64,000 nucleotides of DNA from Lishizhenia sp965656535 (GCA_965656535.1 CBFHKX010000008.1:36250-100249); one strand, 5' to 3'; positions 1-8,385 are shown, numbered from the stretch's first letter. The notes: generated from the sequence alone by a model not told the origin. Made by a program: numbers and translations.

Positions 1-315
1 TCAAACACAAAGAGAGCGATTACTAAGATCTTATTTGATCAAGGTTATATCACTAACTATAAGTTTGAAGAGGATAACAAGCAAGGAATCATTAAGATTG
101 CCTTAAAATATAATCCTTCGACGAAGGTTCCAGCAATTACTAAATTGCAGAGAGTTTCGTCTCCAGGATTAAGAAAGTATAGTAGTTCAGTAGACCTACC
201 TAGAATCTTAAATGGTTTAGGTGTTGCAATCGTTTCTACTTCTAAAGGTGTTATCACCAATAAAGAAGCAAAAGCATTGAACGTAGGTGGTGAAGTATTA
301 TGCTACGTTTATTAA
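1..315 (+). CDS. rpsH: 30S ribosomal protein S8 (3' part; start lies outside window)
   Basis: The reading frame is open from base 1 and stops at TAA 313-315, giving the last 104 residues. S8 binds the central domain of 16S rRNA and is needed for assembly of the small-subunit platform. The C-terminal half is recognisable from the segment RVSSPGLRKY near the middle, the stretch GLGVAIVSTSKGV and the closing GGEVLCYVY, all typical of S8. The gene is truncated only by the window edge. It is followed after 26 bp by rplF, as in the standard spc operon order. Confidence 0.95.
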   Translation, partial: SNTKRAITKILFDQGYITNYKFEEDNKQGIIKIALKYNPSTKVPAITKLQRVSSPGLRKYSSSVDLPRILNGLGVAIVSTSKGVITNKEAKALNVGGEVLCYVY

Positions 316-341
316 TAGTAAGTAAAAGTAAATAATAAGAA

Positions 342-893
342 ATGTCAAGGATAGGTAAATCCCCCATTACAGTCCCGAGTGGAGTTGAAGTAAAGGCAGA
401 TGGCAATGTTGTTACTGTGAAAGGAAAACTAGGTGTTTTAACGGAGACGTTACACCCAGCAATTACTATGTCACAGGAAGATAGTGTCCTCTCTTTCACC
501 CGCGCATCGGAATCTCCTGATCATAAAGCTCAACACGGTTTAGCCCGTGCACTTGTAGCAAATATGATTGTTGGAGTATCGGAAGGGTATAAGAAAGTAC
601 TAGAAGTTATAGGAGTAGGTTATAGAGCTTCTAACCAAGGTCAAAGACTAGAGTTAGCAGTTGGATATTCTCACCCAATAATTATAGAACTTCCAGAAGA
701 AATTAAGGTGTCAGCTGCAACAGAAAAAGGTAAAGCTCCAATAGTTACATTGGAATCTTACGACAAACAACTGTTAGGACAAGTCGCTGCCAAAATTCGT
801 TCTCTCCGTAAACCAGAACCTTATAAAGGTAAAGGTGTTCGATTCCAAGGTGAAGTCGTTAGAAGAAAAGCTGGTAAAGCTGCAGGTAAATAA
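342..893 (+). CDS. rplF: 50S ribosomal protein L6
   Basis: 183 residues, a normal length for L6, which binds 23S rRNA near the sarcin-ricin loop and the factor-binding site. It begins MSRIGKSPI and has the C-terminal signature region around PEPYKGKGVRF, where the conserved KGKGI/V motif binds rRNA. The ATG at 342 follows an AT-rich spacer without a Shine-Dalgarno sequence, the usual situation in this phylum. It lies between rpsH and rplR in the spc operon and is presumably co-transcribed with them. Confidence 0.98.
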   Translation: MSRIGKSPITVPSGVEVKADGNVVTVKGKLGVLTETLHPAITMSQEDSVLSFTRASESPDHKAQHGLARALVANMIVGVSEGYKKVLEVIGVGYRASNQGQRLELAVGYSHPIIIELPEEIKVSAATEKGKAPIVTLESYDKQLLGQVAAKIRSLRKPEPYKGKGVRFQGEVVRRKAGKAAGK

Positions 894-909
894 TCTTAAT
901 TTTTGATTC

Positions 910-1263
910 ATGGCATTTAGTAAAGAAGCAAGAAGAGCAAAGATCAAAAGAAGAATTAGAAAAAATATTTTCGGTTCTTCTGAAACTCCAAGATTAACTG
1001 TTTTCCGTAGTAACAAACAAATCTACGCGCAAATAGTTGATGACAATAAAGGAGTAACATTGGCATCTGCATCTTCTTTAAAAGAAAAAGGAGCTGATAA
1101 ACTACCTAAGGTAGAACAAGCAGCATTAATAGGAAAGCTTATTGCTGAGAAAGCAAAAGAAGCAGGCGTGGAAAAAGTAGTTTTCGATAGAAACGGTTAC
1201 TTATATCACGGAAGAATTAAATCGTTGGCCGAATCAGCAAGAGAAGGCGGACTTAAATTTTAA
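910..1263 (+). CDS. rplR: 50S ribosomal protein L18
   Basis: 117 residues. L18 binds 5S rRNA and anchors it in the large-subunit central protuberance. The N-terminus is highly basic (RRAKIKRRIRKNIFG), followed by the conserved RLTVFRSNKQIYAQI segment. The C-terminal FDRNGYLYHGRIKSLAESAREGG region is the classical L18 signature. It starts 16 bp after rplF and ends 5 bp before rpsE, so it is embedded in the spc operon. Confidence 0.98.
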   Translation: MAFSKEARRAKIKRRIRKNIFGSSETPRLTVFRSNKQIYAQIVDDNKGVTLASASSLKEKGADKLPKVEQAALIGKLIAEKAKEAGVEKVVFDRNGYLYHGRIKSLAESAREGGLKF

Positions 1264-1268
1264 TTGTA

Positions 1269-1787
1269 ATGGCAGCAAATAAAATAAATAAAGTAAAATC
1301 ATCTGATGTCGAACTAAAAGATAAATTAGTTGGTATCAATCGTGTTACTAAAGTAACAAAAGGTGGTCGTACGTTCAGCTTCTCTGCCATTGTGGTAGTT
1401 GGAGACGAGAACGGAATTGTAGGTCACGGATTAGGTAAAGCAAAAGAAGTAACCGAAGCAATTGCTAAGGGAATTGACGATGCTAAGAAAAACTTAATCA
1501 GAGTTCCAATCATTAACGATACCGTTCCGCATGCGCAGAAAGGTAAGTTTGGTGGAGCAAGAGTTCTACTTAAACCAGCGTCAAATGGTACAGGTGTTAT
1601 TGCAGGTGGTGCAATGCGTGCTGTGCTAGAAAGTGTTGGAATTCACAATGTACTAGCAAAGTCACAAGGTTCTTCTAATCCTCATAACGTAGTTAAAGCA
1701 ACTATGAATGCTTTAGAGCAAATGAGAGATGCGGTTGCAGTAGCAAAGCAAAGAGGAGTTTCGATCGACAAAGTTTTTAACGGTTAA
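1269..1787 (+). CDS. rpsE: 30S ribosomal protein S5
   Basis: 172 residues. S5 contributes to translational accuracy and mRNA unwinding at the entry site. The N-terminal double-stranded RNA-binding part includes the GGRTFSFSAIVVVGDENG region and the glycine-rich GHGLGKAKEV loop. The C-terminal domain shows AGGAMRAVLESVGIHNVL and AKSQGSSNPHNVVKAT, both diagnostic of S5. It starts 5 bp after rplR and is followed 13 bp later by rpmD. Confidence 0.98.
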   Translation: MAANKINKVKSSDVELKDKLVGINRVTKVTKGGRTFSFSAIVVVGDENGIVGHGLGKAKEVTEAIAKGIDDAKKNLIRVPIINDTVPHAQKGKFGGARVLLKPASNGTGVIAGGAMRAVLESVGIHNVLAKSQGSSNPHNVVKATMNALEQMRDAVAVAKQRGVSIDKVFNG

Positions 1788-1800
1788 TAAATATCTGAAA

Positions 1801-1977
1801 ATGGCTACAATTAAAATAAAGCAAGTAAGAAGCGCTATTAATCGTTCACAAAGACAAAAGAGAACGATTCAAGCTTTGGGATTAAAAAAGTTAAATCAAG
1901 TTATTGAGAAGGAAGCAACTCCTCAAATTCTTGGTATGGTGAAGAAAGTTCAACACTTAGTCGAAGTAGTTGAGTAG
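1801..1977 (+). CDS. rpmD: 50S ribosomal protein L30
   Basis: A short gene of 58 residues beginning MATIKIKQVRSAINRSQRQK and ending in VVE before TAG 1975-1977. L30 is a small large-subunit protein with a ferredoxin-like fold; the IKIKQVRSAI start and the LGLKKLNQVIEKE centre fit the family. Its place between rpsE and rplO is the conserved position of rpmD. All codons are in frame. Confidence 0.95.
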   Translation: MATIKIKQVRSAINRSQRQKRTIQALGLKKLNQVIEKEATPQILGMVKKVQHLVEVVE

Positions 1978-1997
1978 AACCTATAAAATTGATAAAA

Positions 1998-2444
1998 ATG
2001 AATCTAAATAATTTAACTCCAGCTAAAGGTTCCACGTTGAGCGATAAGCGTATTGGTAGAGGTCAGGGTTCTGGTCACGGCGGTACTGCTACAAGAGGTC
2101 ACAAAGGAGCTAAGTCAAGATCTGGATATAAAAGAAAAAGTGGTTTTGAAGGAGGGCAGATGCCATTGCAGCGTCGAGTTCCTAAGTTCGGTTTCAGAAA
2201 TATTAACCGAGTTGAATACAAAGCCGTTAATCTTGATATTATTCAATCTTTGATTGAGAAAAAAGGAGTAACAGAAATAACACCAGAAGTCTTACAGCAA
2301 AACGGTTTGTGTTCTAAGAATGAGCTGGTTAAAGTTTTGGGTAGAGGAGAGTTAAAGTCAAAGATTAATGTAACTGCTCACAAGTTTTCTTCATCTGCAA
2401 AAGCAGGAATTGAAGCTCAAGGTGGGAATTGTTCAGAAATCTAA
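1998..2444 (+). CDS. rplO: 50S ribosomal protein L15
   Basis: 148 residues from ATG 1998. An in-frame TTG at 1989 would add only three residues and is unlikely, since L15 proteins normally start directly with M-x-L-N/H-x-L. L15 is a late-assembly large-subunit protein. The basic glycine-rich N-terminus (KRIGRGQGSGHGGTATRGHK) and the KRKSGFEGGQMPLQRRVPKFGF segment are diagnostic. It is followed by secY after 28 bp, the conserved order. Confidence 0.97.
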   Translation: MNLNNLTPAKGSTLSDKRIGRGQGSGHGGTATRGHKGAKSRSGYKRKSGFEGGQMPLQRRVPKFGFRNINRVEYKAVNLDIIQSLIEKKGVTEITPEVLQQNGLCSKNELVKVLGRGELKSKINVTAHKFSSSAKAGIEAQGGNCSEI

Positions 2445-2472
2445 TTAACTTTGCCAACTATTTTCCAAAACA

Positions 2473-3777
2473 ATGAAGAAGTTTATACAAAATATAAAGA
2501 ATATCTGGAAGGTTGAAGAATTGAGAAAGAGGTTACTTGTAACCCTTTCTCTTATTCTTGTTTACCGAGTAGGATGTCATATCGTATTGCCTGGGGTTGA
2601 TCCAGCTATTTTAAGTGCAGAATCTACGGATAATGCCGGTACAATCGAAGGATTGTTAGGGTTATTGTCTGGTGGTGGTTTTACCAATGCATCGTTTTTT
2701 GCGTTGGGAATTATGCCTTATATATCTGCTTCGATTATAATGCAATTACTTGGAATGGCAGTACCAGCAGTACAAAAAATGCAGAATGAAGGTGAAAGCG
2801 GTCGTAAGAAAATAACAAATTACACAAGAATTTTGACAATTCTAATTTGTTTGTTTCAAGCGCCAACTTACATCGGCTTGTACGTGCAGAGTAAAAATGC
2901 TGTAGCGCAAGAATTATTGAACAGTCCATTTTGGTGGGCTCAGTCAGTAATGGTGCTTGTGGCAGGAGCAATGTTTGCTGTTTGGTTAGGAGAGAGAATC
3001 ACTGATAAAGGTGTTGGTAATGGTATTTCTCTGTTAATTACAGTGGGAATTATCGCTAATTTACCAGAATCTTTCTTTACTGAAGTCATAACGAGCCCAG
3101 CATTAAAAGTTGTGCTAGAAGTGGTTTGTTTCATGTTGATAGTATTGGCAACTGTTTTAATTGTTCAAGGTGTACGTAAGGTCCCTATGAATTATGCAAA
3201 GCGTGTTGCTAGTGGTAGAGCAGAAGCAGGAGATCAAGGTGCTCGTTCGTATTTACCCATTAAAGTAAATGCTTCAGGTGTAATGCCAATCATTTTTGCT
3301 CAAGCAATTATGGCTGTTCCAATGATGTTCTTTCAAGGCACATTTACACCATTCACTTTGTCTTACAACATTGTCTTGTTTGTCTTGATTATCATATTCA
3401 CGTATTTCTATACAGCGATAATGATCAATCCTAAGAAAATGGCAGACGATATGAAAAGAAACGGTGGATTTATACCAGGTTATAGACCTGGAGAAGAAAC
3501 AGCTAATTATATTGATCAGTTAGTTTCTAAGATAACGCTGCCAGGTTCTATATTTTTAGCGATTATTGCAATTTTACCTGCAATAGCTGGATTGTTTGGA
3601 GTAGGACAAGGATTTGCTTTATTCTTTGGAGGAACTTCTCTTTTAATTATGGTAGGTGTTGTTCTAGATACGTTACAACAAATTGAAACGTATCTGTTGA
3701 ATAGACATTACGATGGTTTAATGGAAGGTACCAAGATAAGAGGACGTAGAACGCAAGGCGAAGTTTCAGGTTTTTAA
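2473..3777 (+). CDS. secY: Preprotein translocase subunit SecY
   Basis: 434 residues, the usual SecY length, with ten predicted hydrophobic membrane segments. SecY is the channel of the Sec translocon (with SecE and SecG) in the inner membrane. It begins MKKFIQNIKNIWKVEELRKR, with the characteristic cytosolic N-terminus ELRKRLL. Other family landmarks are LGIMPYISASIIMQLL in TM2, the MQNEGESGRKKI loop, KADDMKRNGGFIPG-like residues near 330, and the GTKIRGRRTQ tail. It lies in the spc operon between rplO and infA. Confidence 0.98.
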   Translation: MKKFIQNIKNIWKVEELRKRLLVTLSLILVYRVGCHIVLPGVDPAILSAESTDNAGTIEGLLGLLSGGGFTNASFFALGIMPYISASIIMQLLGMAVPAVQKMQNEGESGRKKITNYTRILTILICLFQAPTYIGLYVQSKNAVAQELLNSPFWWAQSVMVLVAGAMFAVWLGERITDKGVGNGISLLITVGIIANLPESFFTEVITSPALKVVLEVVCFMLIVLATVLIVQGVRKVPMNYAKRVASGRAEAGDQGARSYLPIKVNASGVMPIIFAQAIMAVPMMFFQGTFTPFTLSYNIVLFVLIIIFTYFYTAIMINPKKMADDMKRNGGFIPGYRPGEETANYIDQLVSKITLPGSIFLAIIAILPAIAGLFGVGQGFALFFGGTSLLIMVGVVLDTLQQIETYLLNRHYDGLMEGTKIRGRRTQGEVSGF

Positions 3778-3784
3778 TTAAGAC

Positions 3785-4003
3785 ATGGCAAAACAAGCAT
3801 CAATAGAACAAGACGGAACAATTATAGAAGCATTATCTAACGCAATGTTTAGAGTTGAGTTAGAAAATGGACACGTAATTACCGCACACATATCAGGAAA
3901 GATGAGAATGTATTACATTAAAATTCTTCCAGGTGATAGAGTGAAAGTAGAAATGTCTCCTTACGATTTAACTAAAGGGAGAATAACTTTTAGATACAAG
4001 TAG
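3785..4003 (+). CDS. infA: Translation initiation factor IF-1
   Basis: 72 residues with an OB fold (S1-like). IF-1 occupies the ribosomal A site during initiation. The sequence MAKQASIEQDGTIIEALSN, the core MFRVELENGHVITAHISGKMR and the end PYDLTKGRITFRYK are canonical. It starts 7 bp after secY. No map or adk gene intervenes between secY and infA, as is common in Flavobacteriia. Confidence 0.98.
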   Translation: MAKQASIEQDGTIIEALSNAMFRVELENGHVITAHISGKMRMYYIKILPGDRVKVEMSPYDLTKGRITFRYK

Positions 4004-4031
4004 GAGAAATCCACATTAAATAAATAGAAAG

Positions 4032-4148
4032 ATGAAAGTAAGAGCTTCAGTAAAAAAGCGAAGTGCAGATTGCAAAATCGTGAAGAGAAAAGGAAGAGTT
4101 TACGTGATAAACAAAAAAAATCCTAAACTTAAACAAAGACAAGGTTAG
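4032..4148 (+). CDS. rpmJ: 50S ribosomal protein L36 (zinc-independent form)
   Basis: 38 residues, MKVRASVKKRSADCKIVKRK to QRQG, ending TAG 4146-4148. L36 sits in the large-subunit core. In zinc-binding L36 proteins three Cys and one His (about positions 11, 14, 27 and 33) hold a zinc ion. Here only Cys14 remains; the other positions carry Ser, Asn and Leu, so this copy should be zinc-free. It lies between infA and rpsM in the usual order. Confidence 0.96.
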   Translation: MKVRASVKKRSADCKIVKRKGRVYVINKKNPKLKQRQG

Positions 4149-4164
4149 GCTAATTATTTGAATT

Positions 4165-4539
4165 ATGGCAAGGATTGCAGGAATAGATTTACCGAAAAAC
4201 AAAAGAGGTGTTATTGGATTAACATACATCTTTGGTATCGGTCGTTCTACCGCAGCTAAAATTTTAGCTGACAACGGTATTGATGAAAATATCAAAGTTC
4301 AAGATTGGGACGATGATCAATTAGGAAAAATACGTGAGAGCATTAACACGATTAAAGTGGAAGGTGCATTGCGTTCAGAAATCCAATTGAATATCAAACG
4401 TCTTATGGACATTGGTTGCCAAAGAGGTATTCGTCATAGAGCTGGTTTACCTTTAAGAGGTCAAAGAACGAAAAATAACTCTCGTACAAGAAAAGGTAAG
4501 AGAAAAACAGTTGCTAACAAGAAGAAAGCAACTAAATAA
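4165..4539 (+). CDS. rpsM: 30S ribosomal protein S13
   Basis: 124 residues. S13 sits in the head of the small subunit and contacts the P-site tRNA and the large subunit. It opens MARIAGIDLPKNKRGVIGLT and carries the GIGRSTAAKIL helix-two-turn-helix. The C-terminal HRAGLPLRGQRTKNNSRTRK region is the S13 signature, followed by a Lys-rich tail. It is the first gene of the alpha-operon block and ends 8 bp before rpsK. Confidence 0.98.
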   Translation: MARIAGIDLPKNKRGVIGLTYIFGIGRSTAAKILADNGIDENIKVQDWDDDQLGKIRESINTIKVEGALRSEIQLNIKRLMDIGCQRGIRHRAGLPLRGQRTKNNSRTRKGKRKTVANKKKATK

Positions 4540-4547
4540 TAGTTAAG

Positions 4548-4931
4548 ATGGCAAAAGCACAAAAGAAGAAGAAAAATGTTAAAGTAGATGCTACTGGTGA
4601 AGCGCATATTCAAGCTACCTTCAACAATATCATTATTTCTTTAACAAACAATGCTGGACAAGTAATTTCTTGGTCTTCAGCAGGTAAAATGGGTTTCAAA
4701 GGTTCTAAAAAGAACACGCCTTATGCTGCACAAGTTGCTGCAGAAGATTGCGCTAAAGAAGCACATGACTTCGGATTACGAAAAGTTAAGGTTTATGTTA
4801 AAGGGCCAGGAGCAGGAAGAGAATCTGCTATCCGTTCTTTACATAACAGTGGAATAGAGGTAACAGAAATAATTGACGTTACACCACTACCACATAACGG
4901 ATGTCGTCCTCCAAAGAGAAGAAGAGTATAA
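4548..4931 (+). CDS. rpsK: 30S ribosomal protein S11
   Basis: 127 residues. S11 forms part of the platform and contacts mRNA in the E-site region. The conserved IQATFNNIIISLTN start, SAGKMGFKGSKKNTPYAAQ centre and VKGPGAGRESAIRSL motif are diagnostic, as is the basic NGCRPPKRRRV C-terminus. It is followed by a 78-bp gap before rpsD, the largest gap inside this ribosomal block; that gap holds a possible stem-loop. Confidence 0.98.
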   Translation: MAKAQKKKKNVKVDATGEAHIQATFNNIIISLTNNAGQVISWSSAGKMGFKGSKKNTPYAAQVAAEDCAKEAHDFGLRKVKVYVKGPGAGRESAIRSLHNSGIEVTEIIDVTPLPHNGCRPPKRRRV

Positions 4932-4958
4932 TAAATTTTGTAATCGAAAGGATATTAT

Positions 4959-4990
4959 GGTTATCGAAGGAGAAGCCTTAATTCATAACC
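4959..4990 (+). promoter_or_regulatory. Predicted stem-loop upstream of rpsD (possible S4 leader element)
   Basis: In the rpsK-rpsD gap, GGTTAT (4959-4964) can pair with ATAACC (4985-4990), and inside the loop AAGG can pair with CCTT. The structure ends 19 bp before the rpsD start. S4 is an autoregulatory protein in many bacteria and binds mRNA near its own gene, so a regulatory role is plausible. No covariation could be checked, so the assignment is inference. Confidence 0.35.
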
Positions 4991-5009
4991 CCTTTCAAAT
5001 TTAATTAAC

Positions 5010-5615
5010 ATGGCAAGATATACAGGTCCTAAGACGAAAATTGCGCGTAGATTTAAAGAGCCAATTTTCGGACCAGATAAAGCGCTGGACAAAAGACAAT
5101 ACGGTCCAGGACAGCACGGTCCAAACAAAAGAAGAGGAAAGCAGTCAGAGTACGCGATCCAATTAGCTGAAAAGCAAAAAGCAAAGTATACTTATGGTAT
5201 TTTGGAAAAGCAATTTTCCAATTTATTTAAGAAAGCCTCTGCAATGAAAGGAATTACAGGTGAAAACCTTCTGGTTCTTTGTGAGTCACGTTTGGATAAC
5301 ACAGTTTATCGTTTAGGAGTAGCTCCAACGAGAAGCGGTGCACGTCAATTAGTATCTCACAAACACATTACCGTAAACGGGCAAGTGGTAAATATTCCAT
5401 CTTACACGTTAAAGCAAGGTGATGTTGTAAGTGTTAGAGAAAAATCAAAGTCGTTAGAAGCAATTACAAATTCTTTAGCGTCAAGTAATAGTAAATTCGA
5501 TTGGTTAAATTGGGATTCCTCAAATATGAGCGGTTCTGTGATTAGTGTTCCAACCAGAGAGATGATCCCTGAGAACATTAAAGAACAACTAATTGTCGAA
5601 TTATATTCTAAATAA
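5010..5615 (+). CDS. rpsD: 30S ribosomal protein S4
   Basis: 201 residues. S4 is a primary 16S rRNA-binding protein that nucleates 5'-domain assembly and often represses its own operon. It opens MARYTGPKTKIARRFKEPIF and carries QYGPGQHGPNKRRGKQSEYA. The S4 RNA-binding domain LCESRLDNTVYRLGVAPTRS is at about residues 90-110. The N-terminal zinc-binding cysteines of some S4 proteins are absent. It lies between rpsK and rpoA. Confidence 0.98.
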   Translation: MARYTGPKTKIARRFKEPIFGPDKALDKRQYGPGQHGPNKRRGKQSEYAIQLAEKQKAKYTYGILEKQFSNLFKKASAMKGITGENLLVLCESRLDNTVYRLGVAPTRSGARQLVSHKHITVNGQVVNIPSYTLKQGDVVSVREKSKSLEAITNSLASSNSKFDWLNWDSSNMSGSVISVPTREMIPENIKEQLIVELYSK

Positions 5616-5629
5616 TAAATAACGATAAC

Positions 5630-6622
5630 ATGGCTATTTTAGACTTCCAAAAGCCGGATAAGGTAATAATGATTCAGTCTGATGAGCACGAAGGTCAATT
5701 CGAGTTTCGTCCATTAGAGCCTGGTTACGGTATCACAGTAGGTAACGCTTTAAGAAGAATTTTACTTTCTTCATTAGAGGGGTTTGCAATTTCTTCAATC
5801 AGAATTGAAGGTGTAGATCACGAGTTTTCTACTATTAAAGGAGTCGTTGAAGATGTTACAGAAATCATATTGAACTTAAAACAAGTTCGATTTAAGCAAC
5901 AGATCGAAGATCAGGATACAGAAACAGTTGTTGTTTCTATAGGAGGTCAAGATAAATTGAGTGCTGGTGATTTAGGTAAATTTACTTCGGCTTTTCAAGT
6001 ATTGAATCCAGACTTAGTAATCTGCAACATGGAGTCTTCCGTTAAATTGGAGATGGAACTTACCATCGTCAAAGGAAGAGGTTACGTGCCTGCAGAAGAG
6101 AATAAAGTTTCAGGTGTACCTTTCGGTACAATTTTCATTGATTCTATTTTTACACCTATAAAAAATGTGAAGTACTCTATTGAGAACTTTCGTGTAGAGC
6201 AAAAAACGGATTATGAAAAATTAGTGTTAGAAATCGCTTCAGATGGTTCTATCCATCCTAAAGATGCTTTGAAAGAAGCTGCGAAGATTTTGATACATCA
6301 CTTCATGTTGTTCTCTGATGAAAGAATTACTTTAGATAGCGAAGTGAAGTCTGAAACTGAGGAGTTTGATGAAACTTCTCTACACATGAGACAACTGTTG
6401 AAAACGAAGCTTGTAGATATGGATCTTTCAGTGCGCGCATTGAATTGTCTTAAAGCTGCAGACGTTGAAACATTGGGTGATCTTGTTTCTTACAACAAGA
6501 ATGATTTATTGAAGTTTAGAAACTTTGGTAAAAAATCTTTAACTGAGTTAGAAGACTTAGTAGAAGCAAAAGGATTATCTTTTGGAATGAATGTGTCTAA
6601 ATATAAATTAGACAAGGATTAG
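5630..6622 (+). CDS. rpoA: DNA-directed RNA polymerase subunit alpha
   Basis: 330 residues, the normal length. The N-terminal domain (about 1-235) dimerises and assembles beta and beta-prime; it shows the typical GYGITVGNALRRILLSSLEG motif at about 30-50. The C-terminal domain (about 255-325) has LNCLKAADVETLGDLVSYN and LLKFRNFGKKSLTELEDLV, the DNA- and activator-binding helices. The gene starts 14 bp after rpsD and is followed by rplQ, the standard alpha-operon order. Confidence 0.98.
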   Translation: MAILDFQKPDKVIMIQSDEHEGQFEFRPLEPGYGITVGNALRRILLSSLEGFAISSIRIEGVDHEFSTIKGVVEDVTEIILNLKQVRFKQQIEDQDTETVVVSIGGQDKLSAGDLGKFTSAFQVLNPDLVICNMESSVKLEMELTIVKGRGYVPAEENKVSGVPFGTIFIDSIFTPIKNVKYSIENFRVEQKTDYEKLVLEIASDGSIHPKDALKEAAKILIHHFMLFSDERITLDSEVKSETEEFDETSLHMRQLLKTKLVDMDLSVRALNCLKAADVETLGDLVSYNKNDLLKFRNFGKKSLTELEDLVEAKGLSFGMNVSKYKLDKD

Positions 6623-6643
6623 TAATCTTAGAATTAGAAGAAA

Positions 6644-7150
6644 ATGAGACACGGTAAAAAAATAAACCATTTAAGTAGAAAGACAGCGCACAGAAAAGCA
6701 ATGCTTTCGAACATGGCGTGTTCGTTAATAGAACACAAACGAATCACAACTACCGTAGCGAAAGCGAAAGCTTTGAGAGTGTACTTAGAACCGTTGCTGA
6801 CAAAGTCAAAAACGGATTCTACTCACTCAAGAAGAACAGTTTTTAGCTATTTACAAAACAAAGAAGCAGTTGCTGAGTTATTCCGCGACATAGCACCAAA
6901 AATTGCTGATAGACCAGGTGGATACTTACGTATCATTAGAACTGGAAATAGGCTAGGTGATAATGCTGAAATGTGTATGGTTGAGTTAGTTGATTTTAAC
7001 GAATTAATGTTAAACGATAAACCTGCTAAGAAGACAACACGTCGTTCTAGAAGAGGTGGAAGTACAACTACGGCAACTGAGGGTGCTGTTGCTGATGCTA
7101 CAGCAGAAGCAAAAGAGTCTTCAGAAGAAACAAAAGACGAAGAGGAATAG
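6644..7150 (+). CDS. rplQ: 50S ribosomal protein L17
   Basis: 168 residues, longer than the ~120 residues of many L17 proteins. The family core (MRHGKKINHLSRKTAHRKAM, NMACSLIEHKRITTT, GGYLRIIRTGNRLGDNAEM) ends near residue 125. The remainder is a low-complexity Lys/Arg then Ala/Thr/Glu tail ending in acidic residues. Such tails are common in Bacteroidota L17. It is the last gene of the block and is followed directly by a strong terminator. Confidence 0.97.
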   Translation: MRHGKKINHLSRKTAHRKAMLSNMACSLIEHKRITTTVAKAKALRVYLEPLLTKSKTDSTHSRRTVFSYLQNKEAVAELFRDIAPKIADRPGGYLRIIRTGNRLGDNAEMCMVELVDFNELMLNDKPAKKTTRRSRRGGSTTTATEGAVADATAEAKESSEETKDEEE

Positions 7151-7168
7151 AAATATTTTTTCAAGTTG

Positions 7169-7202
7169 AAGGGGTGACTATAATTAGTTACCCCTTTTTT
7201 TG
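7169..7202 (+). terminator. Rho-independent terminator after rplQ
   Basis: GGGGTGACT (7171-7179) pairs with AGTTACCCC (7186-7194, one G-U pair), closed by a short AT loop and followed by a run of T. It closes the ribosomal-protein operon. Confidence 0.85.
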
Positions 7203-7234
7203 TTTCCACTATTTGTATTATTTATGAACATCTT

Positions 7235-7264
7235 TTTGTAAAGCTCATATAAAGTTTAACTTTG
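7235..7264 (+). promoter_or_regulatory. Bacteroidota-type promoter for carA-eno
   Basis: TTTG at 7235-7238 and TAACTTTG at 7257-7264 are 18 bp apart, matching the phylum consensus (TTTG, ~19-21 bp, TAnnTTTG). The ATG of carA follows at 7280. The promoter overlaps an in-frame TTG at 7262, which argues against that codon as the start. Confidence 0.75.
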
Positions 7265-7279
7265 CCAAAACTTTTTGAA

Positions 7280-8383
7280 ATGCAAGAAAGAAACCCAGCA
7301 GTCTTAGTATTAGAAGACGGAACTTTTTTTGAAGGAAAAGCAATAGGAATCACGGGTAAAACATCAGGTGAAATTGCTTTTAACACGGGTATGACAGGAT
7401 ACCAAGAGGTATTTACAGACCCATCGTATCTAGGGCAAATTCTTATTATGACTACTTCTCACATAGGAAACTACGGTGTTCATGAGGATGAACTCGAGAG
7501 TACGAATATGAAAATTTCAGGTATTGTGATAAAAAAGTTTTCAGATATCTTTTCTAGAGCTTCTGGCAAGTCATCATTAGAACAAAATTTAATTGAAGAC
7601 GGTAAACTAGGTATTTCAGATATTGATACGCGTGCTTTAGTTAGATATATTCGGAATAAAGGAGCAATGAATGCTATTATTTCTACGGAGCCAAATTATA
7701 ATATTGATTCGCTTAAGGAAGAAGTTAAAAACGTACCATCAATGGAAGGGTTGGAGCTCTCTTCTCAGGTTTGTACAAAAGTTGCCTTCGAGAAAAAGGC
7801 AACTGTGGAGTCAAAATATCGTGTAGCCTTAATGGATTTTGGTGTTAAGATGAATATCATTAGGTGTTTAAATGAAAGGGGGTGTGATGTGATGGTTTAC
7901 CCGATGACTGCCACCGTTACGGAAATGCTGGAGTATAATCCGGATGGATTTATGTTGTCAAATGGTCCTGGAGATCCTTCTGCAATGCCTGAGGTTATAG
8001 AAAATATAAAAACAGTCATTAACAATGGTAAACCTGTGTTTGGAATTTGCCTTGGTCATCAATTAATAGGGTTGTCGCAAGGACTGAGAACAGAAAAAAT
8101 GTTCAATGGTCACAGAGGTCTAAATCATCCCATAAAGAATTTACTCACAGGTAAAGGTGAGATTACATCACAGAATCATGGCTTTGTGATTTCAAAAGAG
8201 AGTATAGAGGAAAATAACAATGTTGAATTAACACATATTCATTTAAATGATGATAGTGTTGCGGGTATAAGACTGAAAAATCAAAATGTTTTTAGCGTAC
8301 AGTATCATCCAGAAGCATCTGCTGGTCCGCACGATTCAAGATATTTATTTGATCAATTTGTAGACAACCTAAAAAAATCTTAA
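7280..8383 (+). CDS. carA: Carbamoyl-phosphate synthase small subunit (glutaminase)
   Basis: 367 residues from ATG 7280. CarA hydrolyses glutamine and passes ammonia to CarB for carbamoyl phosphate, the precursor of pyrimidines and arginine. The N-terminal domain shows the family start LVLEDGTFFEGKAIG and FNTGMTGYQEVFTDPSY. The C-terminal class I amidotransferase domain has the nucleophile in FGICLGHQLIG and the His-Glu pair in QYHPEASAGP. CarB is not in the window. It is followed by eno after 2 bp. The rplQ-carA-eno order is common in Flavobacteriia. Confidence 0.97.
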   Translation: MQERNPAVLVLEDGTFFEGKAIGITGKTSGEIAFNTGMTGYQEVFTDPSYLGQILIMTTSHIGNYGVHEDELESTNMKISGIVIKKFSDIFSRASGKSSLEQNLIEDGKLGISDIDTRALVRYIRNKGAMNAIISTEPNYNIDSLKEEVKNVPSMEGLELSSQVCTKVAFEKKATVESKYRVALMDFGVKMNIIRCLNERGCDVMVYPMTATVTEMLEYNPDGFMLSNGPGDPSAMPEVIENIKTVINNGKPVFGICLGHQLIGLSQGLRTEKMFNGHRGLNHPIKNLLTGKGEITSQNHGFVISKESIEENNNVELTHIHLNDDSVAGIRLKNQNVFSVQYHPEASAGPHDSRYLFDQFVDNLKKS

Positions 8384-8385
8384 TT

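Noticed and set aside
7262..7279. TTG start for carA adding six residues
   Set aside because: It overlaps the -7 promoter box TAACTTTG, so it would lie at or before the transcription start.
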